64,000 bases of DNA from Azorhizobium oxalatiphilum (GTDB lineage: Bacteria > Pseudomonadota > Alphaproteobacteria > Rhizobiales > Xanthobacteraceae), in the NCBI RefSeq assembly GCF_014635325.1, contig NZ_BMCT01000001.1, positions 248,001 through 312,000 of the forward strand. Direction: 5' to 3'. Shown here one piece after another: positions 15,816-24,896 of the stretch. How positions within the stretch are numbered: position 1 is the stretch's first letter; every line of letters starts with the position of its first letter. Position numbers and translations under genes: made by a program. The notes under the pieces are model-generated. The model was not told the DNA's origin. It worked only from the letters and a program-made list of their open reading frames with translations, and did not search any database.

Positions 15816-15922
15816 GATCATGACGCAAAGCCATGACTAGGGTCTTGCGGTAGGGTTCCGGACCTCTTTGATTTGCGCGGCCGGGGCGTCCCGGCTGCCC
15901 GTGTTTGAACCGGAGTCTCCGC

Positions 15923-17455
15923 ATGTCCGCCTTTCCCCGTCCCGGAACCATCGCTGCGGAGGCCCGTGCCATCCTCGATCGCCTCGGCGTGCCCGCGGCG
16001 GCCCTGTCCGGTGATCTCCCCGTCCGTTCGCCGCTGACCGGCGAAATCATCGCCTCCATCGCGCAGACCGACGCTGCCGGGGCCACCGCCGCCATCGGCA
16101 CGGCGCAGGAGGCTTTCCTCGCGTGGCGCGCCATTCCCGGCCCGCGCCGGGGCGAGCTGGTGCGCCTGATGGGCGAGGAACTGCGCGCCGCCAAGGCCGA
16201 TCTCGGCCGTCTCGTGACGCTGGAAGCCGGCAAGATCACCTCAGAGGGCCTCGGCGAGGTACAGGAGATGATCGACATCTGCGATTACGCGGTCGGCCTC
16301 TCCCGCCAGCTTCAGGGCCTGACCATCGCCACCGAGCGCCCGGACCATCGCATGATGGAGACGTGGCACCCCATCGGCGTGGTGGGCGTCATCTCCGCCT
16401 TCAACTTCCCCGTGGCCGTGTGGTCGTGGAATTCGGCGCTGGCTTTCGTCTGCGGCGACAGCGTGGTGTGGAAGCCCTCCGAGAAGACCCCGCTCACCGC
16501 GCTGGCCACGCAGGCCATCTTCGAGAAGGCCGCCGCCCGCTTCGGCGGTGTGCCGGCCGGCCTCTCCACGCTGCTGATCGGCGGCAAGGAGGTGGGCGAG
16601 GCGCTGGTGGACGACAAGCGCGTGCCCGTGGTCTCCGCCACCGGCTCCACTGCCATGGGCCGGGCCGTCGGCCCGCGTCTCGCGGCCCGCTTCGCCCGCG
16701 CCATCCTCGAACTGGGCGGCAACAATGCCGCCATCGTCTGCCCCACGGCGGACCTCGATCTGGCGGTGCGCGGCATCGCCTTTGCCGCCATGGGCACGGC
16801 CGGCCAGCGCTGCACCACCCTGCGCCGCCTCATCGTCCATGAAAGCAACTATGACGCCCTCGTCTCGCGCCTGAAGCCGGCCTATGGCTCGGTGAAGGTG
16901 GGCGACCCCGCTGCCGCCGGCACGCTCATCGGCCCGCTCATCGACAAGGCGGCGTTCGATGGCATGCAGAAGGCCCTTGAGGCGGCCCGCGCGCAGGGCG
17001 GCTCCGTCACCGGCGGCGCGCGTGTCGAGGCCGAAGGGCTGGCCGAGGCCTATTATGTGCGCCCGGCGTTGGTGGAGATGCCCGGCCAGAGCGAAATCGT
17101 TCAGCACGAGACGTTTGCGCCCATCCTCTATGTGATGCGCTACAGCGATTTCGACACGGCGCTCGCCCTCCACAACGGCGTGCCGCAGGGCCTGTCCTCC
17201 TCCATCTTCACCAACGATCTGCGGGAGGCCGAGCGCTTCCTCTCCGCCGCCGGTTCGGACTGCGGCATCGCCAATGTGAACATCGGCCCGTCCGGCGCCG
17301 AGATCGGCGGCGCGTTCGGTGGCGAGAAGGAGACGGGCGGCGGCCGCGAGGCGGGCTCGGATTCGTGGAAGGCCTACATGCGCCGCGCCACCAACACCAT
17401 CAATTACGGCTCCACTCTGCCGCTGGCACAGGGCGTCACCTTCGACGTCGGCTGA
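15923..17455 (+). CDS. Aldehyde dehydrogenase, ALDH7/L-piperidine-6-carboxylate (aminoadipate semialdehyde) dehydrogenase-like
   Basis: 510 aa from ATG 15923 (MSAFPRPG); an upstream start at 15905 lacks support. Catalytic Cys297 is in GTAGQRCTTLRR and the general base Glu263 is in ILELGGNNAAIV. The cofactor region reads GVVGVISAFNFPVAVWSWNS, then VVWKPSEKTPLTALA, which is typical of the ALDH7A1/AmaB subgroup that oxidises alpha-aminoadipate semialdehyde to alpha-aminoadipate in lysine or pipecolate breakdown. It starts an operon with a TPP enzyme (43 bp gap) and an FAD oxidoreductase. The lysine assignment is inferred from family resemblance and could be another amino-acid semialdehyde. Confidence 0.85.
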   Translation: MSAFPRPGTIAAEARAILDRLGVPAAALSGDLPVRSPLTGEIIASIAQTDAAGATAAIGTAQEAFLAWRAIPGPRRGELVRLMGEELRAAKADLGRLVTLEAGKITSEGLGEVQEMIDICDYAVGLSRQLQGLTIATERPDHRMMETWHPIGVVGVISAFNFPVAVWSWNSALAFVCGDSVVWKPSEKTPLTALATQAIFEKAAARFGGVPAGLSTLLIGGKEVGEALVDDKRVPVVSATGSTAMGRAVGPRLAARFARAILELGGNNAAIVCPTADLDLAVRGIAFAAMGTAGQRCTTLRRLIVHESNYDALVSRLKPAYGSVKVGDPAAAGTLIGPLIDKAAFDGMQKALEAARAQGGSVTGGARVEAEGLAEAYYVRPALVEMPGQSEIVQHETFAPILYVMRYSDFDTALALHNGVPQGLSSSIFTNDLREAERFLSAAGSDCGIANVNIGPSGAEIGGAFGGEKETGGGREAGSDSWKAYMRRATNTINYGSTLPLAQGVTFDVG

Positions 17456-17498
17456 GCCGCTCCTTCCCGATCAGACCCGCCAAGGCAGGATTTCTCCC

Positions 17499-19181
17499 AT
17501 GACCGAGCTGAAACCCCGCACCGGCGGCCAGCTGATCGTCGACCAGCTCCGTGCCCAGGGCACGGAGCGCATCACCTGCGTGCCCGGCGAGAGCTATCTC
17601 GCCGTGCTCGATGCCCTGCATGATGCCGACATCGACGTGCTGGTGTGCCGCAACGAGGGCGGCGCAGCCATGATGGCGGATGCCTATGGCAAGCTCACCG
17701 GGCGGCCGGGCATCTGCTTCGTCACCCGCGGCCCCGGCGCCACCAACGCCTCCCACGGCCTGCACATCGCGGCGCAGGATTCCACGCCACTGATCCTGTT
17801 CGTGGGCCAGGTGGAGCGCGGCATGATGGGCCGCGAAGCCTTTCAGGAGCTGGATTATCGCGCGGTGTTCGGCTCCATCGCCAAATGGGTGGTGGAGATC
17901 GATGATGCCGCCCGCATTCCGGAGATCATCGGCCGGGCCTTCCGCATCGCCTTGCAGGGCCGCCCCGGCCCGGTGGTGATCGCACTGCCCGAGGATGTGC
18001 TGGTGGACGAGGCCACCGTCCCCGACGCGCCTTATGTGACGCCCGCCGAACCCGCACCCACGCCGGCCGATGCCGGAAGGCTCGCCGAGCTGCTGGCCGG
18101 CGCCAAGCGCCCGCTGGTGATCCTCGGCGGCAGCCGCTGGACCGACGAGGCCCATGCCGGGATGATCGACTTCGCCGAGCGCTGGCATCTGCCGGTGGCC
18201 ACCTCCTTCCGGCGCGGCCATCTCTTCCCCTCCGACCATCCCAACTATGCGGGTGACGTGGGCATCGGCCCCAATCCCAAGCTCGCCGCGCGGGTGAAGG
18301 AGGCGGACGTGCTCATCCTCGTGGGCGCGCGTATGTCCGAGATGCCGTCCTCCTCCTACACGCTCATCGACATTCCGAACCCCCGCCAGACGCTGGTGCA
18401 TATCCATCCGGGCGCGGAGGAACTGGGCAAGGTCTACCAGCCGGCCCTCGCGCTGGAGGCGACGCCGGGCAGCTTCGTGGCCGCTATGGCTGCCCATGCT
18501 CCGGGCCAGACGCCGCGCTGGGCCGAGGATGTGAAGACCGCCCATGCGGACTATCTGGCCTGGACGGAGACGCCCGCCACGCTGCCGGGCGCCTTCCAGT
18601 ATGGCGAGGCCATGGTGCATCTGCGCGAGACGCTGCCGCCGGAAGCCATCGTCTGCAACGGCGCCGGGAACTATGCCACCTGGCTGCATCGCTACTACCG
18701 GCTGCGCAAGCGCGGCACCCAGCTCGCACCAACCTCCGGCTCCATGGGCTATGGCGTGCCGGCGGCGGTGATGGCCAAGCGCCAGCATCCGGATGTGCCG
18801 GTGGTGGCCTTCGCCGGTGACGGCTGCTTCCTGATGAACGGGCAGGAGTTCGCCACCGCCGTGCAGCACGACATCCCGATCATCGTGGTGGTGGTGGACA
18901 ATGGCATGTACGGCACCATCCGCATGCATCAGGAGCGCGAGTATCCCGGCCGCATCTCGGCCACCCGCCTGAAGAATCCGGATTTTGCCGCCTATGCCCG
19001 CACCTTCGGCGGCCATGGTGAGACTGTGGAGCGCACCGAGGAGTTCGCCCCGGCCTTCCAGCGGGCGGTGGAGAGCGGCCTGCCGGCCATCCTGCATTGC
19101 AAGCTCGACCCTGAGGCCATCACCCCGGCCACCACGCTCTCCGCCATCCGCACGGCGGCGCTGGCGCGGCAGGGGCACTGA
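17499..19181 (+). CDS. Thiamine pyrophosphate-dependent enzyme, acetolactate synthase large-subunit-like
   Basis: 560 aa from ATG 17499, with a GGCAGGA site. All three domains are present: N-terminal PYR domain with the cofactor-activating Glu53 (CRNEGGAAMMADAYGKLTG) and CFVTRGPGATNASHGLH, a central Rossmann-like domain (PLVILGGSRW), and the C-terminal TPP domain with AFAGDGCFLMNGQEF and VVVDNGMYGTI. No acetolactate synthase small subunit lies nearby, and the gene sits between an aldehyde dehydrogenase and an amine-oxidase-like gene. A catabolic 2-oxoacid decarboxylase or carboligase role is therefore as likely as branched-chain synthesis. The substrate is not readable from sequence. Confidence 0.83.
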   Translation: MTELKPRTGGQLIVDQLRAQGTERITCVPGESYLAVLDALHDADIDVLVCRNEGGAAMMADAYGKLTGRPGICFVTRGPGATNASHGLHIAAQDSTPLILFVGQVERGMMGREAFQELDYRAVFGSIAKWVVEIDDAARIPEIIGRAFRIALQGRPGPVVIALPEDVLVDEATVPDAPYVTPAEPAPTPADAGRLAELLAGAKRPLVILGGSRWTDEAHAGMIDFAERWHLPVATSFRRGHLFPSDHPNYAGDVGIGPNPKLAARVKEADVLILVGARMSEMPSSSYTLIDIPNPRQTLVHIHPGAEELGKVYQPALALEATPGSFVAAMAAHAPGQTPRWAEDVKTAHADYLAWTETPATLPGAFQYGEAMVHLRETLPPEAIVCNGAGNYATWLHRYYRLRKRGTQLAPTSGSMGYGVPAAVMAKRQHPDVPVVAFAGDGCFLMNGQEFATAVQHDIPIIVVVVDNGMYGTIRMHQEREYPGRISATRLKNPDFAAYARTFGGHGETVERTEEFAPAFQRAVESGLPAILHCKLDPEAITPATTLSAIRTAALARQGH

Positions 19182-19267
19182 ACGACCGGCTCAAGCCGGC
19201 GGAAAAGAAGGGCGCCACTCTCGGGAGGAAGGACGCTCCGCAGACTTCCAGACAGGCACGAAAGACG

Positions 19268-20449
19268 ATGGCTGACTTGCATTACGACGTGGTGGTGGTG
19301 GGCGGCGCGGCGGTGGGCTCCTCGGTGGCCTACCATCTCGCCGCCAACCCGGACTTCAAGGGCACCATGCTGGTGCTGGAGAAGGATCCCACCTACCAGC
19401 GCTGCGCTTCGGCGCTCTCGGCGGCATCCATCCGCCAGCAATATTCGACGGCCATCAATGTGGAGATCTCGCTCTACGGCATCTCCTTCCTGCGCTCCAT
19501 CGGCGAGCGGCTGGAAGTGGATGGCGACAGGCCGGAGATCGGCCTGCACGAGGGCGGCTATCTCTTCCTCGCCACGCCCGAAGGCGCCCCGGCCCTGAAG
19601 GCGGGCCATGAGATCCAGCAGAAACTGGGCGCGGACATCGCGCTTCTCTCGCCGGATGAACTGACGGCGACCTTCCCGTGGCTGTCCGTCGATGGCCTGA
19701 CCGCCGGCTGCTACGGCCGCTCGGGCGAAGGCTGGTTCGACGGCTATGGCCTCATGCAGGCCTTCCGCCGCAAGGCGCGCTCCTTGGGCGTGGCCTATGA
19801 GCCGGTTGAGGCCGTGGACGTGATCCGCGACGGCAGCCGCGTCACCGGCCTTGTGCTGGCGGATGGCCGGCGCATCTCCTGCGGCACGGTTGTGAATGCG
19901 GCCGGCGCGGGCGGGCCGGCGCTGGCGAAGGCGGCGGGCATCGAGATCCCGGTGCACAACAAGAAGCGGATGATCTTCACCTTCCGCTGCGCCGACAAGG
20001 TGGAGCGCTGCCCGCTGGTGATCGACCCGACAGGCATCTACTGGCGCCCCGAAGGCGACGGCTTCATCTGCGGCCTTGCCCCGCCCGACGCGGAAGACCC
20101 GGACAGCACGGACTTCGAAGTCGATCACAGCTTCTTCGAGGAGCGCATCTGGCCGTTCATGGCCGAGCGCGTGCCGGCCTTCGAGCGCATCCGCGTGGGC
20201 CGGGCATGGGCCGGGCATTACGACATGAACGCGTTCGATCACAACGCCATCGTCGGCCCGTCACCGGAGCTGAAGAATTTCTTCTTCGCCAATGGCTTCA
20301 GCGGACATGGCCTCCAGCAATCTCCGGCCATCGGGCGGGGACTGTCGGAGCTGATCGTGCACGGCGGCTTCCGCACGCTGGACCTCTCGCCTTTGCGGTT
20401 CGAGCGCATGGCGGAGAACGATCCGGTGAAGGAATTGAAGGTCGTCTGA
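19268..20449 (+). CDS. FAD-dependent oxidoreductase (DAO family)
   Basis: 393 aa. The FAD-binding start is DVVVVGGAAVGSSVAYHLA. A second conserved stretch, VVNAAGAGGPALAKAAGI, and the C-terminal GLQQSPAIGRGLSELI cover the other flavin contacts of the D-amino-acid-oxidase-like fold (sarcosine/glycine oxidase, FOXRED1). GHYDMNAFDHNAIVGPSPEL is the DAO substrate-flavin segment. It lies 86 bp after the TPP gene and ends the operon at a bidirectional terminator. It probably oxidises an amino or imino acid whose product feeds the aldehyde dehydrogenase; that link is inference. Confidence 0.85.
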   Translation: MADLHYDVVVVGGAAVGSSVAYHLAANPDFKGTMLVLEKDPTYQRCASALSAASIRQQYSTAINVEISLYGISFLRSIGERLEVDGDRPEIGLHEGGYLFLATPEGAPALKAGHEIQQKLGADIALLSPDELTATFPWLSVDGLTAGCYGRSGEGWFDGYGLMQAFRRKARSLGVAYEPVEAVDVIRDGSRVTGLVLADGRRISCGTVVNAAGAGGPALAKAAGIEIPVHNKKRMIFTFRCADKVERCPLVIDPTGIYWRPEGDGFICGLAPPDAEDPDSTDFEVDHSFFEERIWPFMAERVPAFERIRVGRAWAGHYDMNAFDHNAIVGPSPELKNFFFANGFSGHGLQQSPAIGRGLSELIVHGGFRTLDLSPLRFERMAENDPVKELKVV

Positions 20450-20457
20450 CGCAAACA

Positions 20458-20489
20458 AAAGGCCCATGCACGCCAGTGCATGGGCCTTT
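20458..20489. terminator. Bidirectional terminator between convergent genes
   Basis: A perfect 14-bp stem (AAAGGCCCATGCAC / GTGCATGGGCCTTT) with loop GCCA has an A-run on one side and TTTGTCTTT on the other. It ends the FAD gene and the SDR gene. Confidence 0.88.
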
Positions 20490-20501
20490 GTCTTTCAAGG
20501 C

Positions 20502-21245
20502 TCAGCCGCGCCCGATGAACGGCATCTTGGTGGCCATGACAGTGAGGAACTGCACATTGGCCTCCAGCGGCAGGCTGGCCATGTAGACCACTGCCTCGCC
20601 CACATGCTTGGCATCCATGACAGGCTCCGGCTTCGTGCTGCCGTCCGCCTGCAGCACGCCGCTCTTCATGCGCTGGGTCATGTCGGTCTCGGCATTGCCG
20701 ATGTCCACCTGCCCGCAGGCGATGTCATAGGCCCGTCCGTCCAGCGAGGTGGCCTTGGTGAGGCCCGAGATGGCGTGCTTGGTGGCCGTGTAGGGCGCCG
20801 AGAAGGGGCGCGGGGCGCTGGCCGAAATCGAGCCGTTGTTGATGATGCGCCCGCCGCGCGGCGTCTGCGCCTTCATGATGCGGAAGGCTTCCTGCGTGCA
20901 CAGGAAGGGGCCGGTGAGGTTGGTGTTCACCGCCTTCTGCCAGTCCGCCAGTGTCAGGTCTTCCAGCGGGATCGGCGGCGCGCCGACGCCGGCATTGTTG
21001 AACAGCACGTCCAGCCGGCCGTACGTGTCCTTCACGGTCGCGAACAGGGCCGCGACGCTGGCGGCGTCTGTGACGTCGGTGACGGCGGCGAGCGTCTCGC
21101 TGGGGATCGCCCGGGCAGTTTCTGCAAGCGCATCAAGCCGGCGTCCGGCCAGCACCACCACATAGCCGGCCTTGCCCAATTCCTTCGCCACGGCTCGGCC
21201 GACACCGGAACCCGCACCCGTCACGATCGCGATCTTCTTATCCAT
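20502..21245 (-). CDS. Short-chain dehydrogenase/reductase
   Basis: 247 aa from ATG 21245 with AGGAGGAGCGCC in front. The cofactor motif [12 protein letters not shown] (TGxxxGxG), the NNAG motif ([11 protein letters not shown]) and the active site Tyr-x-x-x-Lys ([13 protein letters not shown]), with a Ser in NNGSISASA, make a classical SDR that uses NAD(P)H. The upstream C-terminal segment [11 protein letters not shown] is typical of 3-oxoacyl-ACP-reductase-like catabolic SDRs. The substrate is unknown. Convergent with the FAD gene. 109 bp separate it from the GTP cyclohydrolase gene upstream on the same strand. Confidence 0.9.
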   Translation of the reverse strand: MDKKIAIVTGAGSGVGRAVAKELGKAGYVVVLAGRRLDALAETARAIPSETLAAVTDVTDAASVAALFATVKDTYGRLDVLFNNAGVGAPPIPLEDLTLADWQKAVNTNLTGPFLCTQEAFRIMKAQTPRGGRIINNGSISASAPRPFSAPYTATKHAISGLTKATSLDGRAYDIACGQVDIGNAETDMTQRMKSGVLQADGSTKPEPVMDAKHVGEAVVYMASLPLEANVQFLTVMATKMPFIGRG

Positions 21246-21354
21246 TGGCGCTCCTCCTAATCGATTTAGGGATAGCGCAGTCGGACCGTCCTGCGAAGGC
21301 TCAGGTGGGGATTTCCGAAAGTGCCAGAAGGGCAGGGCCCCGGAGCCCCGCGTC

Positions 21355-22467
21355 TCAGTCGGAGGCGCGGGCGGCGAGGGCGTCGAAGTCGATGAAGTGG
21401 CCGGCGCGATCCCGCTTGGAGGCGAGGTAGCGCACATTCTCAGCCGTCGGCCGGCCGAGCACGCGGCGGTCCGCCGCCACCTCGATGCCGGCCGCCTTCA
21501 GGGCTGCGATCTTCTGCGGGTTGTTGGTGATGATCTCCACCGCAGAGACGCCGAGCTGGCGCAGCATCTCGGCCGCGAAGTCGAAGCGCCGCTGGTCCAG
21601 ATCGAAGCCGAGGGCCGCATCCGCCTCATAGGTGTCGAAACCCTGCGATTGCAGCTGGTAGGCACGCATCTTGTTGGCGATGCCGTTGCCGCGCCCTTCC
21701 TGATCCAGATAGAGCAGGATGCCGCCGGAGGTGTCGGCCATGCGCTGGACGGTGTCGCGCAACTGGTCGCCGCAATCGCACTTCAGGCTGCCGAACAGGT
21801 CGCCGGTGAGGCAGGCGGAATGCAGGCGCACGGGCACGGGCCGCGAAAGATCCGGCTTGCCGACGATGACCGCCACCTGATCGCGCAGGCCCTCGCCGCC
21901 ACGGAAGACGACGAATTCGGTTTCCGGTGCGCCTTCCAGCGGCACCGGAGCACGGCCGACCACCTTGAGCGTGCGGGCCTGCAGGCTGTGGAAGGCGGCG
22001 ATGTCCTCCTTCTCCACATGCAGCAGATGAGGAAGCGCCTCGCGCGCCACCGGCGCCACGATGGCGGCGGGCAGCACAAGGGTCAGGCCCAGCAGGTCGA
22101 GGGCGGCAAGGTCGAGCGGGGTGGCGAGTGCCACCGGCGCGTCGATGCGCCCGTCGATCTTGAGGGCCAGCGTCTCGATGCGGGCGAGGTCCATGTCCGG
22201 CAAGGCGATGGAGCCGGCACAGGAGCGCGGCGCACCGATGCGGGTCAGCCGCGGGGCAGGGAGCACAAGGCGCGCCAGACCGTTGCCAATGGCGCTGAAG
22301 CCTTGGGCGATTTCCGCATCCAGGGCTTCCACCCCGATGACGATAATGGCTTGGTTCTCGTAGCCGATGACCACAGGCCGACCGGAGCGCAGTTCCGAAA
22401 TGGCGCGCTCGACGTTGGTCCGGGTAGCACCGAAGGAGAGACCGGGTATTTCCACAGGTGGGGACAT
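21355..22467 (-). CDS. ribA: GTP cyclohydrolase II with a degenerate N-terminal half
   Basis: 370 aa. The C-terminal half has the GCH II zinc site, [19 protein letters not shown], with Cys219, Cys230 and Cys232, then [20 protein letters not shown] and [18 protein letters not shown]. It opens GTP to 2,5-diamino-6-ribosylamino-pyrimidinone phosphate. The first 170 residues occupy the place of the DHBP synthase half of RibBA proteins but show no RibB motifs. A riboflavin function is possible. The neighbours (RibD-C reductase divergent, PTPS-like, glycosyltransferase and methyltransferase genes beyond) suggest a dedicated GTP-derived product instead; the choice is inference. Confidence 0.88.
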   Translation of the reverse strand: MSPPVEIPGLSFGATRTNVERAISELRSGRPVVIGYENQAIIVIGVEALDAEIAQGFSAIGNGLARLVLPAPRLTRIGAPRSCAGSIALPDMDLARIETLALKIDGRIDAPVALATPLDLAALDLLGLTLVLPAAIVAPVAREALPHLLHVEKEDIAAFHSLQARTLKVVGRAPVPLEGAPETEFVVFRGGEGLRDQVAVIVGKPDLSRPVPVRLHSACLTGDLFGSLKCDCGDQLRDTVQRMADTSGGILLYLDQEGRGNGIANKMRAYQLQSQGFDTYEADAALGFDLDQRRFDFAAEMLRQLGVSAVEIITNNPQKIAALKAAGIEVAADRRVLGRPTAENVRYLASKRDRAGHFIDFDALAARASD

Positions 22468-22666
22468 GAGGGCCTCACGATACGCTGAAAGCCGCAGGTT
22501 TGACAGTGGGGTGGAACAGGAAGGAGCGCATTAATGTACTTTAGAAAGGGTGTTCAGCTTCTCGCTGTGGAATTCGCATCCCCGGTGACGGCGCGTCCGT
22601 AACCTTGCTAAGCGTTGTCGCGTTCCGGCTCTGCCCACGAAAAAACCATACGGTGAGGCCCCTTGG

Positions 22667-23452
22667 ATGGATGACCACAGGACGGATTTGGGGACGATCC
22701 TCGGCGAACTCAATGCCTTGCCGACCTTTGTGGTGGGCCAACTGGGGCAGTCGCTCGACGGGCGTGTCGCCCTTCCGTCGGGGGAATCCAAATACATCAG
22801 CGGTCCCAAGGCGCTGGATCATGTCCATCACTTGCGCGCGATGGTGGATGCGGTGCTGGTCGGCATCGGAACCGTGGAGGCGGACGATCCCCTGCTGACC
22901 GTACGTCGCGTGCCGGGCCGCAATCCCGCGCGTGTGGTGCTTGATCCTTCCGGTCGTCTGTCGCCGTCCGCGCGCGTGCTGACGGAAAATGGCGCCCGGC
23001 GCCTTGTGATCCGCCGGCCTGCCGCCGGGGCGGTCCTGCCGGCCGGCGTGGAGACGCTGGCGCTGGAGTCGTCGGGCGGCCTCATCCAGCCCGCCGAGAT
23101 ATTGGAAGCGCTACGGGCGGAGGGCCTGAACCGCATCCTCGTGGAGGGCGGCCCCCGCACCCTGTCGGCTTTTCTTGATGCCGGCGCTTTGGACCTCTTC
23201 CACATTGTCGTTTCGCCAGTCATCCTCGGGACCGGGCGGACGGGCCTTGATCTCGCGCCCATCGCCTGCCTCGGCAAGGCGACGCGGCCCGCCACCCGTG
23301 TGCATGTGTTTCCGGAAGGGGATGTCCTGTTCGCTTGCGATCTGCGACAGGGCGCGCATGGGGAGGGAGCCCATGGAAACGCCGAAAGCGAAAACGATGG
23401 CGACAAGACCGTCGGCGAAAGCCCTGCCGGCCACATATGCCCGGCCGGCTAG
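22667..23452 (+). CDS. RibD C-terminal (dihydrofolate-reductase-like) reductase, stand-alone
   Basis: 261 aa. GQLGQSLDGRVALPSGESKY opens the RibD-C/DHFR-like domain; AMVDAVLVGIGTVEADDPLL and RILVEGGPRTLSAFLDAG are the NADPH and substrate motifs. No deaminase domain is attached, so it resembles archaeal/fungal-type reductases that act directly on the GCH II product. The last 27 residues overlap the next gene in another frame. It is divergent from the GCH II gene across 199 bp. A reductase for a GCH II-derived pyrimidine is the simplest reading; folate- or pterin-type substrates are alternatives. Confidence 0.83.
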   Translation: MDDHRTDLGTILGELNALPTFVVGQLGQSLDGRVALPSGESKYISGPKALDHVHHLRAMVDAVLVGIGTVEADDPLLTVRRVPGRNPARVVLDPSGRLSPSARVLTENGARRLVIRRPAAGAVLPAGVETLALESSGGLIQPAEILEALRAEGLNRILVEGGPRTLSAFLDAGALDLFHIVVSPVILGTGRTGLDLAPIACLGKATRPATRVHVFPEGDVLFACDLRQGAHGEGAHGNAESENDGDKTVGESPAGHICPAG

Positions 23453-23960
23453 GTGGATCCACTGGGCCACGGCCATCGCCGTGCTGCTGGTGATCCCGGC
23501 CGGCATCGCCATGATGAATCTACCCTCCGGCCGGGCGCAGGATCAGCTGTTCGATCTGCACCGCTCGCTGGGCATCCTGATCCTCACGCTGGCGGTGCTG
23601 CGCGTGGTGGCGCGCATCCTCTTCCGCGTTCCGCCGGCTCCGGCCGGCGTACCGCGCTGGCAGTGGCTGGCTGCCAATGTGGTGCACTACCTGCTTTATG
23701 CGCTGATCTTCGTCATGCCCCTGCTGGGGTGGGCCTGTTCGTCCGCCTTCGGGGCGAAGGTGCGGGTGTTCGGCCTGTTCACCTTGCCGGACCTCGTGGC
23801 GAAGAACGAGGCCATGTCGGATTTCTACGGCCAGATCCATGCGGTGCTGGGTTTCGTCATGGCGGGGCTGGTGGTCCTGCACATCCTCGCCGGCCTCTAT
23901 CACGGCTTCGTCCGTCGCGATGGCGTCCTATCCCGCATGCTGCCAAGTTCCGGGCGCTGA
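23373..23960 (+). CDS. Cytochrome b561-family protein
   Basis: 195 aa from ATG 23373, chosen for its GGGAGGGAG site. It overlaps the preceding gene by 80 bases in a different frame; ATG 23397 is an alternative start. Four membrane helices carry the family's histidines: RWIHWATAIAVLL, LFDLHRSLGILIL, NVVHYLLYALIFVMPLLGW, and FYGQIHAVLGF with VVLHILAGLYHGFVRRDG. Such proteins bind two b-haems and move electrons across the inner membrane, often to or from a periplasmic carrier or quinone. Its partner is not evident; coupling to the reductase upstream is suggested only by the overlap. Confidence 0.88.
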   Translation: METPKAKTMATRPSAKALPATYARPARWIHWATAIAVLLVIPAGIAMMNLPSGRAQDQLFDLHRSLGILILTLAVLRVVARILFRVPPAPAGVPRWQWLAANVVHYLLYALIFVMPLLGWACSSAFGAKVRVFGLFTLPDLVAKNEAMSDFYGQIHAVLGFVMAGLVVLHILAGLYHGFVRRDGVLSRMLPSSGR

Positions 23961-24044
23961 GCCATTCCCGCAGACGTGTGCGCGGTTCTGCGAAAGACTG
24001 TGCGACAAGCCCGTAGCTGAACGACACCCGGCCCGTTTAGCCGT

Positions 24045-24896
24045 TCAGCCGTTCGGCCAGGCCAGCAGGTCCATGTGGCCGATGCGGCATTGGCGTGCGC
24101 CCTGGTGGGCATCCAGCCACGCTTCCAGCCATTTGGGCTGGACAAGGCCGGTCTCGCCGGCCGCGTCCGCCATGCCGGTGGCCAGCGCCGCGATGAGGTC
24201 CGCGTCCAGCGGATGATGTCCATCCAACAGCCACGGGCTTTCGGCCGCATCGGTGACATAGCCGAGGCTGTGAAAGGCGTGGGACAGGAGATCGGTGGCG
24301 GCGTTGCCCGCCGCCGGCCCGAACCCCTTGTTGATGCGCTGGTGGGCGCGGAAGGCGGCGGCCACGGGCGCATCCGCCTCATGGGGCGGCGACCAGTCGT
24401 CCCGCCCGTCGCAGGTCAGCACCGTGAAGAAGACCGCCTTGCACCGGACCACCTCTGACACGAAGCGCTCTATCCAGGGGGCCGACGCCAGATCGAAGAA
24501 GGCCGATGAGGTGACGAGATGCGGCCGGCCGGTGGCGATAGCCTCCGGATGGGCGGCAAGGTCCGCCTGCTGGAAGGTCACGCGGATGCTGCGCCCGCCT
24601 TTCTCCAGCAGGAGATCATCAGCCCCCCGCGTGCTGTTCTCCGCCCAGTTGGAGAGGGCTTCGGCGGCGGTGTTCAGCAACGCCGTATCATGGTCGATGA
24701 GGTGCCAGTGCTGGCGCGGGCCGAGCAGGGGCGCCGTGGCGCGCAGGTTGGCGCCGGTGCCCGCGCCCACATCGGCCACACGCAGGTCATCCTCGGCCCA
24801 GAGCAGGGCTTTCAGCCTGCCAGCCAACTCGCGGCTGCGGGCATTGTGGTCGGCCGGCTCCCGCAGGGCCAGCCAGTCGGCGGAGAAGCCGCTCAT
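24045..24896 (-). CDS. Class I SAM-dependent methyltransferase
   Basis: 283 aa. Motif I of the Rossmann methyltransferase fold is VADVGAGTGANLRA, the acidic residue after strand 2 is in WHLIDHDTALLN, and FQQADLAAHPEA plus LVTSSAFFDL correspond to motifs II-III. No signal or membrane segment. Its start overlaps the stop of the glycosyltransferase gene (ATGA), so it is the last gene of the MDR-PTPS-GT4-methyltransferase operon. The acceptor is unknown; a glycosylated small molecule made by the operon is the natural guess. Confidence 0.85.
   Translation of the reverse strand: MSGFSADWLALREPADHNARSRELAGRLKALLWAEDDLRVADVGAGTGANLRATAPLLGPRQHWHLIDHDTALLNTAAEALSNWAENSTRGADDLLLEKGGRSIRVTFQQADLAAHPEAIATGRPHLVTSSAFFDLASAPWIERFVSEVVRCKAVFFTVLTCDGRDDWSPPHEADAPVAAAFRAHQRINKGFGPAAGNAATDLLSHAFHSLGYVTDAAESPWLLDGHHPLDADLIAALATGMADAAGETGLVQPKWLEAWLDAHQGARQCRIGHMDLLAWPNG

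Noticed and set aside
22598-22623. GGAAC-N17-GGTT on the reverse strand upstream of the GCH II gene
   Set aside because: The -10 is imperfect and no stress link is evident; kept only as a weak match.
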